Origin: Myxococcales bacterium UBA1238
Lineage (GTDB): Bacteria > Myxococcota_A > Bradymonadia > UBA7976 > UBA1532
Assembly (NCBI GenBank): GCA_002309015.1
Contig: DBWM01000034.1
Coordinates: 1-11,505, forward strand
DNA length: 11,505 bases
Direction of reading: 5' to 3'
Shown: positions 1 through 8,800 of the stretch, one piece after another
How the letters are laid out: the number at the start of each line of letters is the position of its first letter
Position numbering within the stretch: the first letter of the stretch is position 1
Made by a program: the position numbers and the translations under genes
The notes under the pieces: model-generated
The model's input: only the letters and a program-made list of their open reading frames with translations
Databases searched by the model: none
Told to the model about the DNA's origin: nothing

Positions 1-666
1 GATGTCAAGTCTGGAGCCGCAGGCGCAGGCGCCGAGAAGGCGGAAGTGAAGTCGAAGAGCGCAGTGGATGACAAGGCCGCCTCTACCGCTGATGCGAAGA
101 AGGCTGACCTGGATGCAAATGCGAAGGCTGCTGACGCCGGTAAGACGGAAGCCCGCTCCGCAGCGGATGCTTTCAACAAGCCCAGTGCCTCGAGCGCCCC
201 GAAGCCCGATGCAGTCAACAGCTCAGCGAGCCGTCCGTCTGCCAGCGTTGGAAGTGAATCCGCGCCCCGGACCACTACGCCCGACAGCGTGAACAGCACC
301 GCCAACCGTCAGCAGATGAACACGGCGGCTGAATCCGCGCCCCGGACCACTACGCCCGACAGCGTGAACAGCACTTCCCATGCTTCGGTTCACAGCAATG
401 CGACCGCAAGCAAGCCGTCGGCTTCGGTGAATTCGACCTCCGCCAACAACGCGAGCTCGGTTCACAGCAACGTCCAGTCTCCTGCAGCGGATAACAGCTC
501 CAGCAGCTGGCGTCCCATGAACAGCAATGCCGAAACGGTTGAGTCGACGAACTCTTCAGTGGGCGGCGCCAGCAGAATGAACAATGTTCAGGATACCGCT
601 GGCGAGACTCGCTCCCAGGACAAGAACTTCCTCGGCGATATCGTCGATAAACTCACGGGTAAGTAA
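1..666 (+). CDS. Ala/Ser/Lys-rich low-complexity protein, 5' end missing
   Basis: The frame is open from base 1 to a TAA at 664-666, so the gene begins outside the window. A GTG at 46 could be read as a start, but no Shine-Dalgarno sequence precedes it and the upstream codons (DVKSGAAGAGAEKAE) have the same composition as what follows. The visible 221 residues change character along their length. The first part is rich in Ala, Lys and Asp, like disordered or helical LEA-type stretches. The middle and end are rich in Ser, Asn, Thr and Pro, with a recurring five-residue motif of the form [SA]V[NH]S[STN] (AVNSS, SVNST, SVHSN). The C-terminus NFLGDIVDKLTGK could form a short amphipathic helix. 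There are no Cys residues and no membrane segment. I recognise no family. A disordered linker, surface or scaffold role is possible, but nothing visible shows it. That this is a real gene is supported by its composition and by the following hairpin and ribosome binding site. Confidence 0.75.
   Translation, partial: DVKSGAAGAGAEKAEVKSKSAVDDKAASTADAKKADLDANAKAADAGKTEARSAADAFNKPSASSAPKPDAVNSSASRPSASVGSESAPRTTTPDSVNSTANRQQMNTAAESAPRTTTPDSVNSTSHASVHSNATASKPSASVNSTSANNASSVHSNVQSPAADNSSSSWRPMNSNAETVESTNSSVGGASRMNNVQDTAGETRSQDKNFLGDIVDKLTGK
255..374 (+). repeat. 45-bp identical direct repeat inside the low-complexity gene
   Basis: Bases 255-299 and 330-374 are identical over 45 bases, with their starts 75 bp apart. 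Both copies encode ESAPRTTTPDSVNST in the same frame. The spacing is a whole number of codons (25), so the duplication does not break the frame. Identity at the DNA level suggests a recent duplication or slippage event in a fast-changing disordered region. Confidence 0.95.
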
Positions 667-701
667 AACCAAATCCCCGCACTGACGGTCGTTACTGATA
701 T

Positions 702-723
702 GCGGCCCCTTCATTGGGGCCGC
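702..723 (+). terminator. GC-rich hairpin between genes 1 and 2
   Basis: Perfect 8-bp arms GCGGCCCC (702-709) and GGGGCCGC (716-723) enclose a 6-base loop. No T-run follows (GTTAGC comes next), so it is not a textbook intrinsic terminator. It ends 19 bases before the next start codon. It could be a weak terminator, a processing site or an mRNA-stabilising hairpin between two co-transcribed genes. Confidence 0.5.
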
Positions 724-729
724 GTTAGC

Positions 730-738
730 AAGGGAGGT
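730..738 (+). promoter_or_regulatory. Ribosome binding site of the LysM protein gene
   Basis: The sequence AAGGGAGGT has its GGAGG core at 733-737, five bases before the ATG at 743. A GTG at 737-739 in the same frame overlaps this core, so it cannot be the start. This fixes the start at 743. Confidence 0.85.
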
Positions 739-742
739 GCCT

Positions 743-2368
743 ATGAGATTTTCTCTGCGGCAAGGCTCGCGGGAAATTTTGGTTTTCGACCGAATGCGAC
801 TTGTGCGGTTCGACTCGATTGAGGAGGCCGCAGAGTTTCTCCTGCAGTACGCCCGCCAACCGGAGAATCTACAAGCTTTGCGAGTCGCTCTCGCAGGCGA
901 TCCTCAATACGCTTTTGCAGCACAGGGCGACGACGCGATGGTCATCGTGCGTGCTGCGGACCTCTTGGTGGCCGGCCGCCTCCATGTGGTCGATGATCCT
1001 TTGGGTCAGATGCCCTGGTCCTGGGCTTTCCCGCCTACGCCCAGCATGCCGGTCGAATACAAATCGGCAGAAGGCGAAGAGACGGAGGCTTTGGCAAACG
1101 AGACGGAAACCGAGGAATCGGAATCCGAAAACGAAGATGTCAAGCCCGAGCCCGTGATCCCTCCGGAATATCCGCTGTTGGCCGAGCGCGAAGGCGAAGC
1201 GGTCAAGGACTCGACCGAGCATTACAACCTGCGACTCGACTTGCTGCGCTATGTCGGTCTGGGGTCGGTGCCCGAAGCAGAGGTTCCGGACGAAGCCCGA
1301 AGCGCTGCCTACTCGATGGCCTATCGGGTGCTGGATGCCTCTAAGGGTCTGACGGGTAAGGTTTTAGCGCTGGCCAGTCTCGAGGATGTTCGCGTCACAG
1401 AGACCGAAGTCGGTATCGAAACGCGCGCGGTTGCAGAATCCGTGAAGTTGCCCTTGACGCGCACTGTGGATTCGTTTGCTGCAACGCTCGCGCCGCTGGG
1501 CCTTCAGGGTGAAGTCTCGATTCGTGAGACCGAAATCGGGAAGGCTACCATCGATGTCGCCAATGTGATGAGAGATCCTTTGAGCGCGGTCGCGTCCACC
1601 TTTAAGGATCGCATGCTGCCTCTGGCGGCCAAGGCTGAGACTCTGAAGGGCGACTCCGAGGTCGCTTACGAGGCGATGAATCTTGCGGAGAGCATGAAGC
1701 AGCCTTTGACTTCTGTGGTCAAAGCGTTTGCCGAAAGTCTTCGCAATATGGTCGATCTATCGGGTGAGCCCGACGCTTCAGAGCTCGCGGCCATGTTCCA
1801 GATGCTGGGCGTTGAGCAGGAAGAAATGTTGCTCAAGGCGGCAAAGGGCACCGGCGAGTCGCTCAATCAGCTGTTTAAGCTGGATGAAAAACCGGCCAAG
1901 AAGAAGGAAGAGCCCAAGATCCTGGAGTTCTCCTTAGAGGACGTGAACGAACAGCCGATGAGGTACGAGCGCTACTGCGTCGAATTCCCCGACGGTCGCA
2001 AGACTTACGGGATGCTGAATGCAGAGGGACGCGAGACTCTGAAGGATGTGGGGGAAGGTCCGTTTATGCTGAGCTTCCCGAGCGTCGTTTCCCCTTGGAA
2101 GGTGCATTCAGGCCAGGAACCGCCGATGACGGTTCACACTGTGGTGAGCGGCGAGAGCCTTTCAAAGATTGCCAAGAATTATTCGGTCAACTCCTGGGTT
2201 CAGATTTACGAGCATCCGGCGAACGCGACATTCCGCGCCAAGCGCCCCAACCCCAATCTGATTTACCCTGGCGATTTGATCTTTATCCCGAACCAACCCG
2301 CTTCTGTCGGAGAAATCCGTTCGGGCGCAGGCAATCGTTGCCGCATCATCGATCCTCTCAAGTCTTAA
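743..2368 (+). CDS. LysM-domain protein of the secretion-spike-associated type
   Basis: A 541-residue protein without a signal peptide or membrane segment. Residues 1-85 form a compact domain I cannot name (start MRFSLRQGSREILVFD; later VRAADLLVAGRLHV). Residues 109-137 are a strongly acidic linker. Residues about 219-345 are helical and contain three repeats with an exact 42-residue period: T/S-E-[VI] at 221, 263 and 305, each followed by a conserved K/D-x-PL[TS] segment. A KKKEEPK linker leads to a small beta-rich domain (about 396-446) with a PDG...G.L...G pattern. A LysM domain follows (about 463-517), with IYEHPANATF and PNLIYPGDLIFIP. LysM binds N-acetylglucosamine-containing glycans such as peptidoglycan. 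This variant, with HP.NA and RP.P..I..GD, is to my knowledge typical of proteins encoded beside type VI or phage-tail-like spike genes. The same motif occurs twice in the giant protein downstream, which links the two genes in function. Confidence 0.9.
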   Translation: MRFSLRQGSREILVFDRMRLVRFDSIEEAAEFLLQYARQPENLQALRVALAGDPQYAFAAQGDDAMVIVRAADLLVAGRLHVVDDPLGQMPWSWAFPPTPSMPVEYKSAEGEETEALANETETEESESENEDVKPEPVIPPEYPLLAEREGEAVKDSTEHYNLRLDLLRYVGLGSVPEAEVPDEARSAAYSMAYRVLDASKGLTGKVLALASLEDVRVTETEVGIETRAVAESVKLPLTRTVDSFAATLAPLGLQGEVSIRETEIGKATIDVANVMRDPLSAVASTFKDRMLPLAAKAETLKGDSEVAYEAMNLAESMKQPLTSVVKAFAESLRNMVDLSGEPDASELAAMFQMLGVEQEEMLLKAAKGTGESLNQLFKLDEKPAKKKEEPKILEFSLEDVNEQPMRYERYCVEFPDGRKTYGMLNAEGRETLKDVGEGPFMLSFPSVVSPWKVHSGQEPPMTVHTVVSGESLSKIAKNYSVNSWVQIYEHPANATFRAKRPNPNLIYPGDLIFIPNQPASVGEIRSGAGNRCRIIDPLKS

Positions 2369-2406
2369 TTTGCAGGGGAACGTTGGAATGCGAGCTTTTT
2401 CTATCC

Positions 2407-2458
2407 ATCAAAAAGCCCGCTTTCCAAGCGGAACGTTACCCTTCCCGCCTTTTTTGAT
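2407..2458 (+). terminator. Weak A-tract/hairpin/T-tract structure after the LysM gene
   Basis: ATCAAAAAG (2407-2415) can pair with CTTTTTTGAT (2449-2458) apart from one bulged base. Inside lies a perfect 6-bp hairpin with arms CCGCTT (2417-2422) and AAGCGG (2426-2431). The T-run at 2450-2455 is separated from the inner hairpin, so this is only a possible terminator about 40 bases after the stop codon. Confidence 0.35.
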
Positions 2459-2478
2459 TTCGGTGAACATCAAGGCTG

Positions 2479-2507
2479 ATCACCCGGATATCCATTGTTC
2501 GGGTGAT
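2479..2507 (+). terminator. Candidate intrinsic terminator of gene 2
   Basis: Perfect 8-bp arms ATCACCCG (2479-2486) and CGGGTGAT (2500-2507) enclose a 13-base loop and are followed by TTGTTGT. This is the best terminator-like structure between the second gene and the giant gene. The T-rich tail is interrupted by G, so it may be inefficient. If it works, the giant gene needs its own promoter. Confidence 0.5.
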
Positions 2508-2526
2508 TTGTTGTAACTGGAGTCCG

Positions 2527-2613
2527 AAAAGTCGGTTCTGTCGTGAACGTGCCTGGCTGCCAGGATGCGCTCACGGGCTGCTCGTGACCGGCATAAAGCC
2601 GATTGTCGCCGGT
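2527..2613 (+). promoter_or_regulatory. Closely packed hairpins, possible structured leader or small RNA
   Basis: Several complementary segments follow one another. CCGA and TCGG pair around AAAG. CGTGA (2542-2546) pairs with TCACG (2571-2575) around an inner CCTGGC/GCCAGG inverted repeat. ACCGGC (2587-2592) pairs with GCCGGT (2608-2613), with a competing inner CGGC/GCCG hairpin around ATAAA. I compared it with the GEMM/c-di-GMP aptamer by eye and found no convincing match. Its function is unknown. Confidence 0.3.
2554..2568 (+). promoter_or_regulatory. Possible sigma-54-type promoter element
   Basis: TGGCTGCCAGGATGC has GG and GC with the 10-base separation expected of the -24/-12 elements (consensus TGGCAC-N5-TTGC). 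It matches TGGC and TGC but lacks the usual second T before GC. Transcription would start near 2580, giving a leader of about 250 bases. The element coincides with an inverted repeat, so the match may be chance. Confidence 0.25.
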
Positions 2614-2673
2614 GACGGGCAAAGAAGTCCTATGGACGTTCCGCTTGAAAAACGCTGCTTTTGAAGATCACGG

Positions 2674-2702
2674 TTGCATCTGTAGATCTTTAAAAATAAA
2701 AC
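2674..2702 (+). promoter_or_regulatory. Possible sigma-70-type promoter
   Basis: TTGCAT (2674-2679) and TAAAAC (2697-2702) are 17 bases apart in the most AT-rich part of the gap. Both hexamers match the consensus only partly. It lies about 130 bases upstream of the giant gene. Confidence 0.3.
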
Positions 2703-2714
2703 GCTTTTTTGGCG

Positions 2715-2744
2715 AAGAGGGCGTCGTTTAAGCGCGCCCTTCTT
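2715..2744 (+). promoter_or_regulatory. Hairpin in the leader of the giant gene
   Basis: AAGAGGGCG (2715-2723) pairs with CGCCCTTCTT (2735-2744) with one bulged base, around an 11-base loop. No T-run follows. It would fold in the 5' untranslated region if the promoter near 2700 is used. Confidence 0.35.
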
Positions 2745-2764
2745 GGCGGCGTGTAAGATGAGTG

Positions 2765-2798
2765 GTAGGTTGGTATCATGCTGCCTACTTAGGCCTAA
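2765..2798 (+). promoter_or_regulatory. Short hairpin and 10-bp palindrome before the giant gene
   Basis: GTAGG (2765-2769) pairs with CCTAC (2784-2788). Immediately after comes the perfect palindrome TTAGGCCTAA (2789-2798). The palindrome could be an operator half-site or a small hairpin just upstream of the ribosome binding site. Nothing identifies a binding protein. Confidence 0.25.
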
Positions 2799-2817
2799 AT
2801 TTAAACTTCTTTACCCC

Positions 2818-2821
2818 GGAG
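2818..2821 (+). promoter_or_regulatory. Ribosome binding site of the giant gene
   Basis: GGAG at 2818-2821 lies nine bases before the ATG at 2831. The frame is open back to a TGA at 2759 and contains a GTG at 2762. That GTG has no Shine-Dalgarno sequence, so 2831 is the preferred start. Confidence 0.75.
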
Positions 2822-2830
2822 CAAACCAAA

Positions 2831-5800
2831 ATGGGGTTCGAAAAACGCGCGAAAGCCAAAGCTTATGTTCTTGTTGAAGGCGATACGCTGGAAAAAATTG
2901 CGCAGCGTGAAACCGAAAACGGGAATGCGATCTCGGCACTCGATATCGCTCGGCTGAATTGGGGTCATTTCGACTATGATCCCGATTCGTTTGAAGATCG
3001 CATCGAGGATTTTCTTCGGGACAAATTACGCTGTACCGTCAAAGGCGAAGATGGCCGTTACGTCATCACCTCAAGTTCGACGGCGAGCAAAGACCTGCTG
3101 ATCCCGATTGCCTTCCGCCGCGAAGGGTTGCCGACGCGCAGCAAGTACAAATTAAAGGTGACCAAGGGGGAAGAAACCCCTTCCGAACAGTTTTTGGCTT
3201 GCGTGTGCATCGAAGGGGTGACTTTTGAATTTGGAAAGTCCTTCCTGCGGCCCGACAAAGTCGATGTCCTCAAAGAGCTCGAAACCGCTCTCCAAAAATA
3301 CCCCGACGGGCAGATTTTAATTTTAGGCCATACCGATAAAGTCGGTACGGACGAATACAACAAAGGGCTTTCAGAGCGTCGTGCGGAGTCCGTCTACGCG
3401 TTCGTGACCAACGACGTGGAGACCTGGGAAAGCCTCTACAATCGCGAATCCTGGGGTCTGCGGTCGATCCAGTCCATCCTGGCCGACATGGGCATCTATG
3501 ACGGCGCCATCGACGGCGACAACGGTCCCAAGACCAAGGCAGCGGTTAAAAAATTCCAGCAGGATAACGGGCTTACTGCGGACGGCGATGCGGGTCCCGC
3601 TACGCGCGCTGCGTTGTTTAAAGCCTTCATGGAAGGCAAGCACGACGTCAAGCTCGAGCCCGAGAACTTTGTGAAGACCCATTTCATGGGCTGCGGCGAA
3701 TTCAACCCCGTCGTCGCGACGGAAGATGAATGCGAAACCAACCGCCGCGTTGTCTTCTTCATCTTCCACAAAGATCGCCCGCCGGTCTTGCCCTGCAAAC
3801 TGGGCGATCTCGCGCCTTGCCGCGCTCAATGCAAAGATCGGGCGCTTGGGCGTCACAACGATAACTTCGGTTGCGCCCTCTACGACAGCTTGTCCCGTCA
3901 CTGCGACTGCGATGGCGGCAGCATTCCTGTCTTCACCGATTACATCAAATACGTGGTCAAGCCCTGCGACTGGCTGGCCAAGATCGCGGAATATTTCCAC
4001 GTCGATTGGGACCAACAAATCTACAATCACCCCAAGAATGCTGCTTTTAAGGAGATGCGTCCTGATCCCAAGCAGATTTTTGCGGGCGATATCCTCTATA
4101 TCCCGATCCTCAAGAACGACGCTTCTCAGCCTCAGGGCGACGAGCGCGTGGTGCCCGGCAAAGCGAGCGATTACAAGTTCTATACCATCGCGAAGGGCGA
4201 TACGCCGGAATCGATCGCCAAGGCCAATCACATCGACTGGGAAGGCATTTACAATCACCCGGTCAACGCCTTCTACAAAGCCAAGCGTCCGAGCGCGGAG
4301 TCGATTCAAGAGGGTGATGAGATCTGTATTCCCATCGAAAAGACTCCGGTTGTAACTCAATGTGTGTGCTTCGGCGAAGTCAACTTTGAGGAAAATTCGG
4401 CCTTTATCGAGCCGATCGTGGCGGTGCAGCTGGTCAAGTTAAAGGATATCTTGGCCAAAGATTTGAAGTCTCAGATTGTGATTGCGGGCCACACCGATAA
4501 TGCGGGCGGTCCTGAGGCCGAAGAAGCCAATCGCAAGCTGGGTATGTTGCGCGCGCGCAGCATCAAGGCGTTGCTGAGCCTCGATGCGGAAGCCTGGCAA
4601 AAGGTTTATGAGGATGAGCTGGCTGCCAATGTGGCCGGTCTGCCCGACGATCAAAAAGCCAAGAAGATTTGGGGTGTCGCTGCTACCAAGCTGATGCTCG
4701 ATGTCTTGCAGTACAAGACGGGCGACATTTCTGAGGCTGAAGACAACAATTACCATCTGGCCATCAAGTCTTTCCAAAAAGATCAGGGCCTTTCGCAATC
4801 CGGCAACCTCGATGCGGACACGCGCAAGAAGCTTTTTGAAAGCTACCTGACCGCGTTGATCGGAAAGGCGACCAATGGCTCCTCTGTGCCACTGGTTGAA
4901 ACCCGCCGCTTTGCATCCTTCGCCAAGGGCGACGAAAACGCTGTTGGCTGCTTCAGCTGCGGTGGTTTGAACCCGGTCGTTCCGCGCCGCGAAGGCGATA
5001 CGCATCCCATCTCGGCGAACCAGCGCGTGCTGGTCATGTTTGTGGATCCGAGCGACGTCCAGCCGGACGGCTCCGTGAAACTGCCCTGCAGTGCTGCCGA
5101 TACGGCGCCTTGCAAAGCCCAGCAGGAGATGTTTGCTGAGCTCGATGAAGAGACCCGCGAAACTCTGCTGACCCACGATCCTGCACGTCCTTGTGAAAAC
5201 CTCTCCTGCCTTGAAGATGGCCAGAATTGTTATGCCTGCAAGGGTACTCATGACATGCATAAGGGATATACCTGTCCCTTCTATGCAGCATTTGTAGGCG
5301 ATAACGATCCGCTTTGTGCCAAGGCGCCTACGCCCGCGCTGAATGTGTTGGACTGCCTCTGCGTGAACGATGTGAACTTCCAGTTCGCGCGTTCATTCCT
5401 GCGGCCTGACTTTGCTGCTTCTTTGAATGCTGCCCGCGAAAAGATCAGTCAGCTGACGCATTTAGGCAAAGATCCGCGCATCCTGGTGGTGGGCCACACC
5501 GATCCCAACAGCGATTTTGATTACAACAAAGGTTTGTCTGAGCGCCGTGCGCGCAGCGTTCTGGCGTTTATCCAGGAAAAACCGACGGTTTGGGCTCAGA
5601 TCGCTGAGGTTGAAGGACCGGCTGCGGCAGGCCATTGGGGCGGTTTCTATTGGGGCGATCAGGCTGATCTGTCCATGCTGGTCACAGTGTTGGGTGGTAA
5701 CAGCAATGGTCTGAGAAAGATCAAAGAAGCTGAAACAGCCAAAGATCTGAAGATCACGACAAAGCTGATCGATAAGAAATACGCGACATCCAAATCTGTT

Positions 5801-8800
5801 ACGACTGAGGAAGACTTAAGTGTCGAACAGTGGTTCCGTTATTGGCTGCATGGCGGTGTCTATACGTCGGCTCAAGATAACGAACCTTTGTCCTGCTATA
5901 ACTACATCAACGGTGCCAATGGCCAGCCGGGTGTTGTGAGAACGACTTATCTCAGGGAATTCAAAGAAGTCGTTCGGGATTTCCAAGAGCGTTGGAATGC
6001 AAAGCAGTTTTTGAATCCTCGCCCTGAATGGTATGAGATTGCGCGCGCCGAAATTGGCGTTAAAGGCGTCAAAGATGCGTCTGGAACGCGGGTGTATGAT
6101 GAGCATGGCCTTATCGTTCAAATTTACAATAACCCGCGTATTCTTGAATATTTGCAGACCACCGACAAAGAAGCCAACAACGACGATGTCTCCTGGGGCT
6201 CTGCGTTTGTAAACTGGTGCTTTAAGGCTGCCCATACCGAAGATTCCGCCATTCCCGAAGGGGCGGGCACCGATTGCGTGTTTGACTGGGCGCCTGACGC
6301 CACCAAGCTGGGCGATGCCGACTTACCGAAGATCAAGAAATGGAGCGCAGCCGAAAAACTGGATCAGCCGATTCAGGGCTGTGTAACGGTCGTTGCCCGT
6401 AAGAATGGCGATAAGATCGTCGGTCTGGTCGGTTTCTATGCGGGCGAACATGGCGATCAGTTTGATTTGATCGCGGGCAATGCGGATGAGAGCGGCCTCG
6501 AAGGGAACACGGTCTGCCTGGTCTCGTTGCCGAAGACGAGCGATCAATGGACCGTCCTGGGTTATTACTGGCCGAAGGGCGTCACTAAAGATCCGCAGGT
6601 TCCAAAGGATATTCGCGGTCACGAAGTCGATCCCGTGGGCGGCAAGGGCTTAATCGCCGATGGTTTGATGGGCGCCAAGACTCGTCTGGCCTTGATCAGC
6701 GCTTACATGACCTGCGCAAAGCTCGATGTCGATATGCCTTATGGGCGCTATCTCACTTTGCATGGACAGTCTCCGGCTTACATCGGCTGCAGCGAGTTCA
6801 ACCTGGTGTTTGGCGGTGATGCCGCAAACATCAAGGATCAGGAGAAGAACCGCCGTACGGTGATGCTGTTGGTGTCTAATGAATGGGAAGATGCCAACGG
6901 TAAGAAGCATGTATTGCCGGCTGACTTAAGCGAAGTTTTGCCTTGCCCGGCTCCGATCGAGGATTACGGCAGCAAACCGTACAATTCAGGTCCGTATCAA
7001 AAGGCCTGCGCTCAGTCCTGCTCGGTTTGCAAAGCGCAGATTAACGCTTATGCGCATATGAGCGCCGCTGAAATTGCCGCGATCATCTCCCCTGAGCAAC
7101 GCAAGGGTGCACCGTTACGCGGCGTTGAAGCGGATCAAATCGAGGACGCAAGTGTCATTTGGAAGACCTGGGCCAAGACCGAGTATAAAGGCGGTCTGCC
7201 ATGCCCAATCTATGCACAGATGGCCTGGTGTGATGGTGAATGCAAAGACTTTGACATCGTAAAGCCGATGTCTCAGCTCAAATGCGTCGCTTACACATGT
7301 TTCAGCGATTACAACTTTGAGTATAAGTCTTCGTTCGTTGATCCTGTTGCCCTGAGCTCATTCGCGCAATTAAAGGACGCGCTCTCCAAGCATGCAGGCT
7401 CGAAGCTTGCACTCTTCGGGCATACAGATGGTCTGGATGGTGGTGGATCTTCGGTTACCGAAGAAGAGACGACGGTCACCGAAACGAAGGTTCAGCACGG
7501 TGAATTCCTCTTTGATTACACTCAAAAGAAGTTCACTCAGCTGACCTCGTTCGATATCAGCGAAACGACGATCGATGCCTTTATCGCCCGACTGAAGACC
7601 GTCGCTGAGCATTCTCAGCTGACTCTGACGGTGCCTTCACTGCCCAAGTGGTTTGAGATTGCACTGGGAGAGATCGGTGAAAAGGAAGTGGCAGGTGCTC
7701 AGGCCAATCCTCGGATTGTGGGCTACTTAAAGTCTACGACGACGATCGATAATGAGCATAAGAATTCCGATGAGACCGATTGGTGCGCTGCTTATGTGAA
7801 CTGGTGCCTGGGTCAGGCCCATGTGAGCGCGCCTGGAAGCGCGTGGGCTCTGGACTTTGTTGCCGACCGGAAGCAGACCGACGGCAAGCAGCTCACTCAA
7901 AAATGGGTTGCGGGTGCTGCCTGGCAGAATCCCAGCAAGGTGTGGAGCGGCGCTAAGCGCATCAAAGAAAGCGAACTGAAGGTCGGTGCGGTTGTCGTCT
8001 ACGGCCGGTTTAAAGATAAAACCTGTGCGGTCTGCAACGGCGGACATGTCGGCTTCTTTGTCGGCAAAGCCGCTAACGGCAACTACATCATCCTGGGCGG
8101 AAACCAGAGCAATCAGGTCTCCTTCCTGGAATTCCCGGCCAAAGAAGGTCAGTCCACCGCGAAGGGCAACGGCGAATGGTATCGCCTGATGGGTATTTTC
8201 TGGCCAGAAAATGCCGAAACATCGCATACCCGTTTCCTGACCATTCTGAAGGATCAACTCTCTGCGACGCTCACAGCCCGCCACATCAAGCTGGTTGAAA
8301 AGACCATCGATGTGAAGCAGGTGACCTCGGTTGAGGAGTCCCGCCGCCTCGTGTCGGCTCAGTTTGATCTGTCCGTCGAGGAAACGAAGACCGTCAAGAA
8401 GCAGGTCGTTCACTCCAATTCCGATGATGAAGCTGCTCGCGCTCTGAGCTTCCGTCGTGCGCGCGCCGTCAAGGCCTTCCTGGATCGCAATGGCGAGGCG
8501 CTGTTCAACCTTTACAAGGAAGAGTTGGATGGCCAGCTGGCGGACTGGGGCGTTCGTGGGGCTCAGAAGATCTTAAAGCATTTGGGCTTTGATCCCACCG
8601 ACATCAATGGTCTGGAATCAGAGGACTACAAGAAGGCACTGCACAAGTTCCAGACCGAAAATGGCTTGGCGGAAGGCGACTTAAACGAAGATACCTGGAA
8701 GGCTTTGCTGAACAAGTATGTCGAATCGATGGGCTTCGATGCCTCGGTCGTCTACTGGAATTACGAAAACGGTTTGCCCGATGCGCCCGGATGTGTGGGA

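Noticed and set aside
2095..2457. 120-codon + strand frame overlapping the end of the LysM gene
   Set aside because: It is a shifted frame over the LysM domain coding sequence, and its product shows no domain.
2388..2516. Small + strand frame of 42 codons after the LysM gene, with a GGGGA a few bases upstream
   Set aside because: It spans both hairpins after gene 2, has no recognisable composition or motif, and is of a length expected by chance.
2581..2640. Possible cyclic-di-GMP (GEMM) riboswitch, because of an ACGGGCAAAG stretch
   Set aside because: The conserved second half of the aptamer and its closing stem are not present in the expected positions.
2561..2760. tRNA, other RNA gene or CRISPR array in the 462-bp gap
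   Set aside because: There is no cloverleaf with a T-loop, no CCA-like end and no regularly spaced identical repeats. The inverted repeats are short and all different.
3371..4360. Long open frame on the minus strand opposite module B1 and the LysM pair
   Set aside because: It lies wholly inside the + strand frame, which has clear domains. Its protein has no recognisable motif, and similar minus-strand frames occur opposite other modules because the sense codons rarely give antisense stops.
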